Source: Episyrphus balteatus
Taxonomy: Eukaryota; Arthropoda; Insecta; Diptera; Syrphidae
Assembly: GCF_945859705.1 (NCBI RefSeq)
Contig: NC_079137.1
Location: 78,885,150-78,949,149 of the forward strand
DNA length: 64,000 nt
Direction: 5' to 3'
Both the position numbers and the translations under genes were made by a program. The notes under the pieces were generated by a model. That model was given only the letters and a program-made list of their open reading frames with translations, searched no databases and was not told the DNA's origin. This document shows, in pieces, positions 12,601 through 24,404 of this stretch. Each line of letters begins with the position of its first letter. Position 1 is the stretch's first letter.

Positions 12601-13691
12601 ATCATCGAATTCAGCTTTGTCCACAACAATTGCCGGTTTCTCCTTCTCTGGTAAACCATCAAATTTTTTTGCAATTTTAATTTCAAGTGGATTCAATATC
12701 GGAGGAAGAACTTGATCAGGATCAATTTCTCCAGTATCAAGGACAACTTTTCTTGTCTGAGTTAGTTCATTGGAATAAGTTATAAATATATCTTGCAATT
12801 CTCGAGTATCAGTCTCGGAAATCTTCCAAAAACAAATCAACAAATCTTTGTTGTACATATTTTCCAAAACTTCTGGATCTATTGGATTTTCACAGGCAAA
12901 ATTGATTATATCAAAGTGTTCTGGCAAAAGAGGTCCAGTTCGTCGATCTTTGCATTGCATCTTTTGTGTTTCAGCAACTTCCATAAGCTTTTTGTAAACA
13001 TCTCGGGACACATGTGGTCCAAAGATTGTTACACCCATATCGGGAAGATTTTTCATAATTTCATCAGTTACGAAAGTTAGATATTCTAGTTTTTCACGTT
13101 TAGCTTCTTCAACTTCTTTTCGTAAAGCCTCAGCTGCAGCTTTTTCAATAACATCTCTTCGTGCTTGTTCTTCTGGCTGAAGCTCAGTAATGTCATAGAA
13201 AGTTCGTTTGGTATTGCCAATGTTATTGAGCTCGTCAGATATTAATTTCATAAGTCTTGGTACATCAGTACCGAACATTAAATTAACACATTTTCTTTGA
13301 CAAGCAAAGAGCCAAGTTGGTTCGCTTTTATTTCGAAAACGTTTAAGAGCTTCAATGGTATCGGATTTGCACTTAAAAATACAATCATATTTAGAACTTT
13401 TACTGCTCAAAGTTTGAATGGTTTTCAAAGCTACTTACAACAGCTAAATGAAGATTATCACCTCCTAACTCAAGTTTAATCTTTCTTAAACTGCCAACCA
13501 TTGCCAGACATGGTCCACACCATTCCGCATAAACATCGAGAACTATACCATATATCGGGTTAAAAAACGGTCCTCAAAGAAGAAAACTTCGTTAATTTAC
13601 CTAAAACTCCGGGTCTTTCAAGGAATTTGTACAATTCCTCGTCAGTATTTATTTCTGCCTGTAACTGTTGAGCACCTCCTTTTTTCGCCAT
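9656..13691 (-). CDS. NME8/TXNDC3-like thioredoxin-domain protein
   Basis: Complete gene, 573 residues. Coding exons from 5' to 3' on the minus strand: 13691-13601, 13542-13439, 13371-12176, 12116-11909, 9854-9776, 9699-9656. All six junctions keep frame. The start ATG is preceded by a clean upstream region, and the reading begins MAKKGGAQQLQ. Residues about 10-110 form a thioredoxin fold with the active site WCGPC at 38-42 inside VLDVYAEWCGPC, followed by a typical SEPTW motif. A Glu/Lys-rich helix and regions resembling degenerate NDPK modules follow (about 150-260 and the C-terminal third). I do not see the NDPK catalytic motif (NxxHGSD). The tail is acidic. Family knowledge: NME8/NME9 proteins associate with axonemal dynein in cilia and sperm tails, and fly homologues are male-biased. 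A cytoplasmic, flagellar role is inferred. Intron 4 (9855-11908) contains repeats. Confidence 0.8.
10763..10962. repeat. Family C MITE, copy 2
   Basis: Begins ACCGACTTCC and ends CTTTTTGGAAGTCGGT, a perfect 10-bp terminal inverted repeat. The interior is a reverse-orientation match to 5589-5834 ('caaaactgggttttatgg', 'tcaatccaaagttatc'). Here it lies directly against a family A fragment. Confidence 0.6.
10980..11090. repeat. Family A tail fragment
   Basis: Ends in CGACCCAATCGTGCATTTTAT, matching the 3' ends of the family A copies at 29275 and 30006 (GACCCAGTCGTGCATTTTAT). Only the tail is preserved. Confidence 0.35.
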
Positions 13692-13952
13692 TAAACGGAC
13701 TTGATTAAATTTTGATTACACGGTTAATTTTGAAATTTATAAGAATAATAAAGAAAATTAACGTCAAGCTTTCAAGAAAGAATATAATATTCGTTATGTC
13801 ATGATTGAGTTAAATATTGATCAAACAAATAAATGCTTAACAAGTTGTTGGTACAAAAGCTATTCCTTGCTAGGGTAACAGGAAAGTATTTAGGAATAAA
13901 CTTCATGGCTTTGTTCTAATTGTGGAGCAGAGAAAGTAGCTAAAGGATAAAG

Positions 13953-14575
13953 TTTTTACTTGCTCAATAGGACAAGTATTGGTTTCGTGTCAAAGAAAAA
14001 ATTCCAGGTTTTAATCAAAACTAACATTACGATGATGGAGAAGTCCGAAAAAGTGGTTTTGGTCATGACGTCCGTCGGCCTGTGCGTCGCGTCGGTGCGT
14101 CGTCACAAAAAGCTGTACATGAAGCTGCAGCCTAAACGGGTAGACGGATTTTCTTGAAATTTGGTACAGATGATTTTTTCGTAATTTCCAAGGTTGTTTT
14201 TTTTTTGTTTTTTAATATCTCGCTTAGAACATATACCTCCCATACAAAGATTTCGAGGTATTGCGATTTTCTCGAAAACTGCTGTAACGATTTTGATTAA
14301 ATTTGAAACACGTAATACTGTACGTTAATCTAACAAAACTGCATTTTTAGTTTTTCTCAAAAAATACGGATAGTGAAAATATGATAAAATTTTTTTTTTA
14401 ATCGCTGATGTCGGCTCTTCCCGTACATCGTTAATGAGTTATAGCAATTTTTTCGAAAACGACTCTTACGATTTTGATTAATTTTAACACACGTAATATT
14501 GTACGTAAATCTGGCATAATTGCGTTTTAAGTTTTTCTCAAAAAATGCGGGTAGCGGAAATATGGCATACCTACG
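13953..14575 (+). repeat. Dispersed repeat family A, copy 2 with internal duplication
   Basis: Starts TTTTTACTTGCTCAATAGG and contains 'gtccgtcggcctgtgcgtc' and 'tgaaatttggtacagatgat', as in the copy at 29355. A block of about 190 bp ('tctcgaaaac', 'acgattttgattaa', 'cacgtaata', 'tttttctcaaaaaat') occurs twice in tandem, at about 14210-14375 and 14400-14575. Confidence 0.55.
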
Positions 14576-14854
14576 GAAGAGTACTTTAAAGTAAAACTCT
14601 TATACGAAATAAAGGCATGGAAGAAAGAAAGGCAGTTAGTTTTCTTATCATATAACCCCGTGCTTATTTTCTTTGCAGCAAGTCGTGTTGGGGAGATTGA
14701 GATAATGGAACTTCACCAAGACCAAACATGTGGGAAAATGCTATTTGATTTGAGAATCAAAACCCCTTCAATACTACATCAAATTTTTGCTAACGTGATA
14801 ACTTTTTTCATATTCTCTTTAAATTACTCCCTATTGACTGTAGGTACAAACAAG

Positions 14855-15055
14855 CGCGAACACATCATTGGTTCAAGCGGGGTGGTGCCCCGGGGCCCCT
14901 GACACACCAGGGCCCCGTCTGAAGACAATGCAGAGAAGTCAACTTATTATGAAAGTGACGAAGCAAAACAAGAGAGAAAAATTATATTCTTCAGTTTAAT
15001 GCATAATGAATTGGTAGCCAGCCACATAATACTTCATCTAAAAAAAAAAGGTACT
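14855..15055 (-). repeat. Family B (GGGGCCCCGGGGC-terminus element), partial copy
   Basis: On the reverse strand it reads CAGGGGCCCCGGGGCACC followed by 'accccgcttg', matching 24975-25022. The segment 14988-15050 ('aatgaattggtagccagcc', 'atacttcatct') matches the reverse of 24650-24715. GC-rich termini in an AT-rich genome mark it clearly. No coding capacity. Confidence 0.45.
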
Positions 15056-15294
15056 TCAGGGGTACCAAAAATATAAATCGGTTTTTTGAAAGAAAAATTA
15101 TACACTAGCCCAAAAAATTAAGGGAACAAAAAAAAATCGTGATTTTTTTTAGTGATTTTGATAGGCTGTATCTCAATAAAAAATGATGGCATCATGACAA
15201 AACAAAAAGCATGTGAAAGCTACATTCTTTTAGTTTTAGGTTCTTATGACAAAATATTTTATTTTTAACAGTAAAATAGCTTTATTGTTGGAAT

Positions 15295-15698
15295 TGTTCA
15301 AAAACCAAAATTTTCAAAATTTGTTTTCCAAAAAAAAAACGTAAAAATGCCTATTTTGCTAGCTTTTCTATATTGATCTCAAATGTAAGAAAACATTTTT
15401 TTTAACAAAGTAAGATTAATTTTCTGTAGAGAATTAAATGAAGTTTTTAAATACATCCTTGAATTTTCTGTAAGGTGATTCGTTGTTAAGATATTGATTG
15501 TCAAAGTCAAAAGCATGGGTTTTGGTTTGATAACTGATATTGCAATCTAAAAAAATCGTAAAAGTTTGAAACAAAAAGAATCTTAAAGTCAAATAAATAA
15601 CCTTTCCAAAAATAATTATCATTTTATCACAAAAAATTTTCCCATTTTTTTATTAAAAAAGTAAAAAAAAAAAATTGAAAATTTTGGTTTTTGAACAG
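15295..15698. repeat. Inverted-repeat element
   Basis: TGTTCAAAAACCAAAATTTTC at 15295 has its exact reverse complement at about 15677-15698. The sequence before it (15105-15290) carries 'ctagcccaaaaaattaag', which resembles a Tc1-type end, but no partner end or transposase was seen. Confidence 0.35.
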
Positions 15699-17237
15699 CC
15701 CCGGAAACTCAACGTACGCCTCTGCGTACAAAACGTTTAGCTTCCGCTTTTTCATAGTGAGGTAGTTTTTTATGTCTTTGGCGAATTGTATTAATGAATG
15801 GAGATGCCTTTCTATACCGTTATCAGCTAGTTTATCGCAAAGTGATCGATCTGATCAAATATGTCATTCCCTTGCATGCAATGATAAAGCCGATTTGCAC
15901 AACAAAAGTCAATAAATCTCACTGCTGTAATAGTATTACCTAGGATTGACCATGGACAAATATTTCTTCAGGATCATTACTATTATCGAATTATATTATT
16001 GATCTATAACTTCTTTTTGAAACCATCTTAGTGTTTACAAAAAAAAAAAAAAATATGTAGGTACATAAGTATCAAAACTAATCTTTATCATTAATCAACT
16101 ATAAGTGAAGAACAAAAGAAACTTTCAATTGTATACACTTCAAATTATTCGAATAAGCTATCAATGCAAATCAAATGCATTTAAATTGTTTCTTATCAAG
16201 GCTATAGTGAAATCAGCTCTTATTTAACAACCATGTCAATTACATATTTTATTAAAAACCTCTTGAAAATTTTATCAAAAAAATAAAAAAAAAAAAATTG
16301 AATATTTGTTTAAATTTGCATACGATCGAAAATTTAGCAATGGTTTAGAGTGGTCTCGAAACTATACTTCCTGCTTTCGAATGCATTTTTACTATAATTC
16401 ATTGCAATTTATAGGCAAGTGCACTATAACGTTAGCTAGCGAGACCATTCCAAACGCGATAAGAGCCTGGCTAATGTGCATTTCAAAGTTTTTCTAAATG
16501 TTTGCATAATAATAATGCAAGTTTTTGTGCAATAAGAAGCTTTTTGAGTGACAAATGATGAGTTTTGCTTACCTTATCAATAAATGATATCAACCAACAA
16601 AAGACACAGTGATAAAAAAACACCTGTAAAAGCTTACTGAACCTAGCGAAGGTGAATGACCTATTCGAATGCATTAATGCACAGCAATTTGCAAGTAAAC
16701 TTTGGTAGACTTCTTGACGCCAAAATCAATTTAATACGTGGAAAATTATTATTTTTTAATTTGATAAAAAATAAAAAAAATAAATCAAAGAAACTTATAA
16801 ACTTTTATATAATATTCGTATCTCCGGTAGAACAACAACAGGATCGTAATTTGAAATTTTGCAATTACAGTATTTAGAACGGTCCTGAAAAAAGGTCCTT
16901 TGTGACTAAACTTGTGTTTAAACATTTTTAACAGAGTTGCCAAGCGATATAATGTGAACAATTTTCAAGGTCAATTTTCGGGTTTTCAACTAGCCGAACC
17001 AGCTTATATAAAAAGTTATTAGCAACTCTGATGCGATTTTTATGTCATTATTTGTCCTTATTGATCCCAAATCAATAAAAGTAGGTACAAAATTCAAAGT
17101 AATAATTTCTCTTCCTTCTTGTTAATGTTTTTAATTTTGTATCTTTAACTTTTTTGCTTTAAACAAAATTCCACAACCTATAAGATGAAAAAAAATATAT
17201 ATATAAAAATATTAAAAGATTTGATATTATATTATTT

Positions 17238-17846
17238 ACTAGCTGACCCGGCGGACTTCGTTACGCCTCTTTCGCTATTTATTTTCAATTTTGGACTGTG
17301 TCAATCTTTTCCAAAAAAAAAAAAAAATCGGGTCACAATATTTTTTATAAATAAAAGAATCTGTTTTTTTTAGTTCTATTGATCGCATTATCAAGATTGA
17401 TGCCTTCAGCTATAAAGGAAATGACAGAGTATTATTTCCTGTATTTTGAATATGAAATAGTACGAATTCAGCCTATTCAAATGAGTTGGAAAACTAATTT
17501 TTTTGAAAAGTCGCGACTTACCTATGTAAAGCTGCCATACATTTTAACTCGTTATTAAAACGCTATAAAAATGCATACTCTTATTTTGGTTATACCTCCA
17601 CTCCTAAAATTAGATTTTTAACAGATTGTAACTTCGTTTGGTTTTTATTTGCGCCAGGTAGCAAAATCGAAAATAACAAAAATCGGGTGTGCTACTCGTG
17701 TAGAAATTCAAATTACTAAAGACGAAAATTTATGAAAATAAATCTTGGTAAATTCTCAGACATAGCCGATATGCACACAAAATTTCATAAAAATCGTTCC
17801 AAAAAAAAGTAACAAACACTGCGACACGAGAATTTTATATATTAGA
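17238..17846 (+). repeat. ACTAGCTGACCCGG arthropod dispersed repeat
   Basis: The 5' edge reads ACTAGCTGACCCGGCGGAC and the 3' edge reads GACACGAGAATTTTATATAT. I recognise this pair of edges, with 'caaaatttcataaaaatcg' before the end, as a repeat seen across many insect genomes. I cannot assign its class. It is non-coding here. Confidence 0.55.
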
Positions 17847-18675
17847 AATTTAATCCTTTCAAGCTTAACCGAGCAACTTGAAAATTTAAAACTTAGATCT
17901 TCTTCACTTATATTCGATTTTAAAACTGTACCCTAAGTGGTATTCAATTTGTACTACATATGCCAAATGTCGCATGACCAGTTAAACCATTTAAAAAGTC
18001 ACACAATGGTCAGCAAAAGTCAACTTTCGAGAAGAGAAAAATTTGCAATAAAAATAAGTTACACATACGCCACAGTAACCCTCTACGTTTTCTTAAATTG
18101 TGAAACAACAGTGCAAATTGTTTAACTGTTTTTCACATAGACCGATTTTAAGTTGAAAAATCAAATTATAATACCCAGATCGGAAACCAACAATATTTGG
18201 AAGTCATCAGAAACAGCTTCGATTTTGATATTTTTTTTAGATTTCAGTTTTTTTTACCTACATACATTTATTAAAATCTGAAACTTTTTGAAGTGTGGGA
18301 AAACAAAATTTCTTAAATGGTTTTAACAAAATGCATATTGCACATTCTATTGAAATATGTAAAAGGCTATAGAGCGTATTATAAGTTAGGTCAACTTATA
18401 AAAAAAAAAGTCATCAAGAAAAAGTGGGGTTTAAAAAAAAAACTGGTAGTATTTACAATTCCTTGTCATTAATTTTTGTGTAAAACAAAGTTGTTCTTAC
18501 AATATTACTTTTTGAAAAATGAATAAATTACAAAGTTTAAAAAAATGTTTTAAACTAGTGTTTGTTAAAAATATTTAACTACACGGTTAAAATTTTTTAC
18601 ATTTGTATAATTTTGTTCTATAACATTTTTAGGTCTAATACAAAATTTATTGAAATTTAAATTTTTTTGTATTAA

Positions 18676-18780
18676 GGGCCAATTTTTCAATAGAGAGAGC
18701 TTATTCTTAGGAACAAAAGTTTTTTTTTATACTGACATTTATTCTTCTGATAGTCTTACTGACGATTGAAAAATCAGGGC
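18676..18780. repeat. Family G mini-element, copy 1
   Basis: About 105 bp with ends GGGCCAATTTTTCAAT and ATTGAAAAATCAGGGC, and internal 'gagcttattc' and 'ctgacatttattcttctga'. A second copy at 40408-40506 shares all these blocks, which supports a real mobile family rather than a chance inverted repeat. Confidence 0.5.
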
Positions 18781-20097
18781 TAAAAATCAAGGACGTTTTC
18801 CTGAATTTAAAGTTTCAGTCTATTATAATGATAAATCTTTTTTTTCTTTTTTATTATTTTTTATTATTTTAAGTATTTTCTTTCTTACTTCTTTAAAATG
18901 AAACAAAACGTTTCTGAAAGTGATTACTCAGCATAAATATAATAATGGTGAAATGTGAAGTTCAAAATCTTATTGCGGATCAAATTTTGTCAGTAATTCA
19001 TACATTTTACTTCGAAAAAACACAAAGTGCGTTAAAACTAGTGGAAGTTCAGTTTTTTTTGAATTTTTTATCAGAAAAAAAAAATTGTTATATATACATA
19101 GGTACTTTTTCAGGTAGCGATAACCCTAAATTCAGGCACAAAAAATTTCTTTCTTTTTTAAAACGGCTTCCATTTTCGTTTACGTTTTTAATACAGTTTG
19201 ATGAAAATTTAACATTCCAATTCCTGTATTAAAAAAAAGAAAATGAGTATTTAATTTTAATTTTTAACTAGATAAAGTTATAATTTAGGTGCAAAGGAAT
19301 TAGTTTATAATTCAAATTTTCATACATATATTTTAATACTTTTAATTAAATTTTTAAGTTATGTATTTGAAACTAATAAATTTTAGTTTTTTGTATTTAA
19401 AATTAAAAAAAAAATATATAAAAAACTGTGTAGTAAAATCGTAATATTAAAAACTAATAATTTTTGTTTTGAAAAAGGCCTAAATCCAAAGGTTGTATTA
19501 AAAACTATGACAGAATTTTTAACCGTGGAATTAGGAATAATTTTTTCTTTTAGTAGGTATTTATTATTAAATATTCTTTATAATTTTTTGTGAGTTTTTA
19601 TCAAGCCGTGTTCAGATTTGTTTAACCTATATTGAACAAGGCTGAATTTGAAAATGTTTCTAAATAAATTTAAAAAAAAAATAAAGAATTAAATATTAGC
19701 AAAATGTTTACTCAATTAATTCCGATTATCATATTTTTACCAGTCTTATTTTATCTTAGTCACATCTTCGTTTAGACAAAAATAGATTACATACCTACAT
19801 ACAGTACATTTTCGGTTTTAATTTCATTCTATTGACATTCAATCATTAGTACCTAGTATAAAAGATATACCTACATATATTAAGAATATTCATTTACCAC
19901 TAAGTTTTCTTCTTTTACAAAAATAACATCACCATCAATAAACCGCAACAATTCAGTCCATATTAAGCACATGAAAAAAACGTCTAAAAATATTCCCTTT
20001 GTTAAATTTAATTCATGAGAAAGAAACAAAAAAAAAAATAACATTACTCACACTGATTGACCCACCAAAACATAATATCTTAATTCAAATGCATCAA

Positions 20098-20155
20098 ATT
20101 AACAAAAAAAAAAAAAAAAAAAAAAAAAAAACAAAAAAAAAATTAAAAAAAAAAA
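20098..20155. repeat. Poly(A)-rich tract
   Basis: Nearly pure A over about 55 bp, with a few C, T and G interruptions. It could be a retroposon tail or simple repeat. No element body was recognised beside it. Confidence 0.6.
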
Positions 20156-20584
20156 GATAAAAACAATTTCGAGTATTGAACTTATTGGCTCGAATACCAT
20201 TAGAATAAAAATCCGTTAAAATTTCACAGATTTTCCAATACCCGGTACATTCGAAGCCATCTAAGTTGCGATAAAACTCGCTCCATTACTTCAACAAAAA
20301 CCAAAAAATAATAATAACACATAATTATTATTACCCCGCGATACACCTCTTTTTTTTGTACTTATCATACACATGAATGATTCCATGAAAACAATATATA
20401 CCTACCTATGATATCCATATCTATAAAAATGTGTAGTTAGGCACCTCTACCTAACAACCTAATGTACGTACAAGCTATACCTACAATCTACAAATAAAAC
20501 CATACCTCACAATTCTCTTTGCCTTCACTAATATGCGATAAGAAAAGCAAAACAATAAAAATTATAAATAAACTGGAACACCCC

Positions 20585-20700
20585 TAATCACCACTCTGAT
20601 GATTGTGGGACTCTGATTAGCGAGGGTCGCATTAATGCTCGATTAGGCGCGAGTGCCGCGGTTATCTAATGAATGCATATTATCCACATTCACCTGACCC
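20585..20700. promoter_or_regulatory. Possible cis-regulatory element rich in homeodomain-type cores
   Basis: A GC-balanced block in AT-rich DNA with several TAAT/ATTA cores close together: CCTAATCACC, CTGATTAGCG, GCATTAATGC, CGATTAGGCG and TCTAATGAAT. It does not look like any repeat in the window. A regulatory role is inferred from composition and motif density only. Confidence 0.2.
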
Positions 20701-21962
20701 ATCACATTGTCCTCTGTCAGACAAGCTCCTTTCTCATCCAGCCAGCACAAAACTACAACACCAAAGACAACACATGACCATTGTGTTGTGGCAATTATAT
20801 GATGACTCATATAGAAACGCGTAACGCAGTTTTGTCCATGTCGTCCATTCCGGAAGCCGAATAGATTGTATATTTAGCGAAAAACCAAATCCAAGGGCGA
20901 ACAATAGTAGAGGGAAGAAGAAAGCTGTCTTTTGCGCGGAACGCAAGAGTTTCGCTCAGTTTCTATTTTCGAAGGAGTCATCCTCATCAATAGAACCCCC
21001 AAAACCAATAAAGGGGAGGCCAAACTAACACTTTACTCGCATATCGCCAGTTTATAGGCATGTATGTCCGAATGTATGTATGTATCCATGTAGAGAAAAG
21101 CGAGCCTTTTTTTTTAGTATATTTTCTTGAACTATACCTTCCTACACTTTTTTACGCTGGTTCTCGTTGCGCGTAAAATCGATTGGGGCGCGCTCAACGT
21201 CACATTCATTTTCAAATCCATTCTGTGATAAGGATCTCTCTCGGTTTTTTTTTTTTGTTGGTCCTTTCTTTGTATTACTACGAAATCCACACACACGTAT
21301 ACATAAACATACATTCAAGTCAAGGATATGCCATGTCAGAGAGAGAGAGTAGAGAGATTGGGGTCTATTTTTTTTTTTGGTTGCAGCCAACAAAATATGT
21401 ATATGTTTCCTATAAAATGAGAACCTGCATGACGAAGAAAGTTTATACTTGTGTGACAAGGATAACTGATGATGTGTGTGAATTTTTGTCATTCCCTGAA
21501 AACACATTGATGATGATTATGATTTTATATTTGAACAAGGGATGAGCCTTGATGACCTTGCGTGTTACTTTTTTTTCGATTTAAGCGAGCGCGCAATCAA
21601 ATTTTAGATGTTTCTTTCAAAGATGAAGTTGAAATGTGTACTAAAATTGGGACTTTTGGGAGTAGTGTTGCCATTTAAGTAAATCCAAATGACAATAGCC
21701 GTGTTCGTTTGGAGATGGTAAAGTACTGAAAAGTACTTAAGCAAATTGAAAAGACTTCACCAAACTCTCATCAACTCGCGAATAAGAATTTCTGTATACC
21801 TACCTATCTATTTTATCAGGAAAGTACAAAATTATGGACTTTTGACTTCTTTTGGCACACTTAATTCTCGCCCATCATCTGTTCATGTCTGCTGATCTCT
21901 AATGTTCCAATATGCTGAGGAAACTAGTGACCTCATAAATAGGTACTTCAGTCAACAATATT

Positions 21963-22099
21963 AGCTGCGTTCCTTTGGAAATATTTATCTACTTTTTAGT
22001 ACTTAAAGCTGCTTTGAACTACTTTTTCAGTATAGCAAAGTAGATCAAAGTAGTTTTAAGTACTAAAAAGTAGATAAATATTTCCAAAGGAACGCAGCT
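21963..22099. mobile_element. Foldback MITE (AGCTGCGTTCC termini)
   Basis: The 137-bp element has arms of about 45 bp that are almost perfect reverse complements (AGCTGCGTTCCTTTGGAAAT and on; right arm 22053-22099). It is flanked by ATT on both sides (21960-21962 and 22100-22102), a possible 3-bp target duplication. A TA duplication with GCTGCG termini is an equally valid reading. Non-autonomous. Confidence 0.65.
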
Positions 22100-22296
22100 A
22101 TTTAAAGTCAAACAGCAGATATTCAAAAAGTATATAAATTTTTGAAGAAGAAATACTAATTGCTGTTAAACTTGGGGAGTGTGTCTATATGAAACAGTAG
22201 AGCTATTACAACTAAAGTATTCTTAAAAACAACAAAAAACTCACTCTTCATAAAATTTTCAAGAAGAGTAAAGTTAATTTTCAATTTTGCTACATA

Positions 22297-23206
22297 CAGG
22301 GTGTCCCAAAAGTTAACGTCGAAACGAAAACGGTAGATAGGAAGGTGGTGACAGTTATCAGAAAAATAAAAAAAAATCGCAGCCATATATTTTAGGAGTT
22401 ATGGGCATTTGAAAAAAAGTCGAAAAAATGGTCACCCTGTGACGGTTTTTTATGTGCCGTGACTACAAATCTTAAGTTTTCTCATTTTTACTTGCGATAT
22501 AGGTACTATAGGGCAAGTTTAGGATTCGTAAAAAAAATCGAACTCGAGATAACAATTTTACATGACATTACGATGATGGAGAATGCCAAAAAAGTGGGTC
22601 CGGCAATTCTATCTGTCTGTGTGTCTGTCTCTATCTGGAGCTGCAGCCTAAACGAGTGAAGTGATTTTCTTCAAACTTGGTAGTTAGCAGTTTTTGGTGA
22701 TTCCCTAGAGGGGAAATTGAAATTTTTTTTTTATGACCAAAACTAACGGTGCCTGCCATATAACGGAAATAGAAAAGTTAATTTTTTTCAAAAACGGCTC
22801 TAACGATTTTGATTAAAATTTTTGTGTGTAGTACTACACATAAGAGCCAACTTTTTAAATAAAAAAAATATTTTTTGTACCGTTATTAACGGTACCTGTC
22901 ATAGAACGGTTTTTTTCGTTTCTGAATATCTCGTACAACATTAACCCGATTTAAATGAAAATTTTTATACAAAAGTGTGTAAGTAAAAATAATATTAAAA
23001 TTTTAGAAAATTTTCAAAAAACGCATTTTTGGTTTTTTAAAAAATATTTCAAAATTTTTGTTTGAAAAATCAATTTTTTGAAAACGGATCAATGAAAAAT
23101 TTCAAAATTTAGTTTTTATGTGTAAATTAATTATTTCTTCTTGATAACTGTCACCACCTACCCTATCTACCGTTTTCGTTTCGACGTTAACTTTTGGGAT
23201 ACCCTG
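22297..23206. mobile_element. 910-bp TIR element with TA flanks, carrying family A copy
   Basis: The left end is CAGGGTGTCCCAAAAGTTAA and the right end is the reverse complement of CAGGGTATCCCAAAAGTTAA. The inverted repeats extend about 65 bp, through 'cgaaacgaaaacggtagata' to 'ggtggtgacagttatc'. TA dinucleotides flank both ends (22295-22296, 23207-23208), as expected for the Tc1/mariner group. The interior from 22484 is a family A copy, so the element either captured it or was entered by it. No transposase frame. Confidence 0.6.
22484..23120 (+). repeat. Dispersed repeat family A, copy 3
   Basis: TTTTTACTTGCGATATAGG followed by 'ctatagggcaagtttagga', 'catgacattacgatgatgg', 'gagctgcagcctaaacgag' and 'tcaaacttggtagttagcag'. 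It is the best preserved copy of the family's 5' half and lies wholly inside the TA-flanked element. Confidence 0.6.
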
Positions 23207-24269
23207 TATAAGGTCGATAGAACCGTTTTTTCTTTATTTCTGAATTTCTCGTAAAAGACTGAACCGATTTCAACAGAAATTTGTACGTATCTAAATGGAA
23301 TTGTAAAAAAAACTGTAATATTAAGATTTTCGTTTTTAAGTGTTGCTTAATATTTATTAGGAAAATTTTTATATATAAAAAATTATAACAAAAAAACACG
23401 TTTCTAACGATTTTTAAATTTTTTTTATACAAGAATTCAAATGCAACAATTCGTTTCGTGTTCAAAATTAGTAGGAAATTCCCCAAAAAGCTAAATAGAA
23501 AAAGCAATAGATTTGAAAAAAAATAATGCATCCTGTTTGCATTCTAATTTTAAAATAGATTACATATTTAATCAACATTATTAATCAACGACTGGAATTT
23601 TTAAAACAAGAACAAAAAATGTTTTAAACTTGCGTTGTTATTTAATTTTTTTTTGGAAAATTTAGTTTTCTCAAAAACCTCACTTTCGATTTTGATATAA
23701 AAATTCTGTACCTGTTAGAATCGTTTTCTTGATTTTGGACTTTCTCATACGCGACTCAGGTTTCAGAGAAAATTTGTATGCAGATGCATTGAATACAAAT
23801 TACATGCAAAGATTCAGTTAAAATTATACCATGAATTTTGACATAGGGTTGCCAACAAAATTGAATATTTCATAGAGATTCCATGATTAAATACAGTTTT
23901 TACTTTGTTTTGATTTACACAAAATGTGCCAAAAATTAGGCCCGTTGGTGGATTTTGTAGGGACCCTTCAGACTAGAGAAATATTTTAATAGAGGGAATC
24001 TAATTTTCTTCGTTAAGGGACCATTTGTAAAAATTTACTCTAAAAACAATAAAGAAAATTTTAAATCAGCACAGATTACAAATTTGATACCTTTTTGGAA
24101 CGCTTAAAACATATTCTGGTGTTCTATTTTCAAATAAAAAAATTTTTAATGAATGATATTCGAACACAAAACTTCGAAAAATTGATTTTTTTACAGCTTA
24201 GTGAGGAATGAGTTCTAACACTAAAAAAACCTAACCACCCAGAAATCTCCTTTTGTGGAACATATCTTA

Positions 24270-24306
24270 TATAAAAGCTCATATGCTACAAGATCTTTCA
24301 GTTCAG
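24270..24306 (+). promoter_or_regulatory. Candidate core promoter: TATAAAAG plus TCAGTT initiator
   Basis: TATAAAAG at 24270-24277 is followed by an arthropod initiator TTCAGTTCAG. If the A at 24300 is +1, the TATA box sits at -30, the canonical spacing. Downstream an ATG at 24337 opens a short frame (MLLERVAMKHFM and on) that reaches a possible donor AAAG/GTACGC at about 24400, where family B sequence begins. No following exon was recognised. Confidence 0.35.
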
Positions 24307-24404
24307 TACCTACCTAAGAATGATTTGAATCAAAGGATGCTTTTAGAAAGAGTGGCTATGAAACATTTCATGCGTTTAAAACAAAGCTTTGAAACAAAGG
24401 TACG

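Noticed and set aside
13372..13428. Extension of the large thioredoxin-gene exon to 13428
   Set aside because: It begins at a non-ATG codon. A GTAAGT donor at 13438 and TTTTTAAG acceptor at 13372 give a 67-bp intron that joins LHLAV to CKSDTIEAL, as the thioredoxin fold requires.
21142..21545. Overlapping 120-residue frames on both strands
   Set aside because: Simple-sequence composition, no domain, no splice continuity. Mutual shadow frames.
22020..22100. miRNA precursor reading of the foldback
   Set aside because: Edges and flanking ATT duplication indicate a MITE. Arms are longer and more perfect than insect pre-miRNAs.
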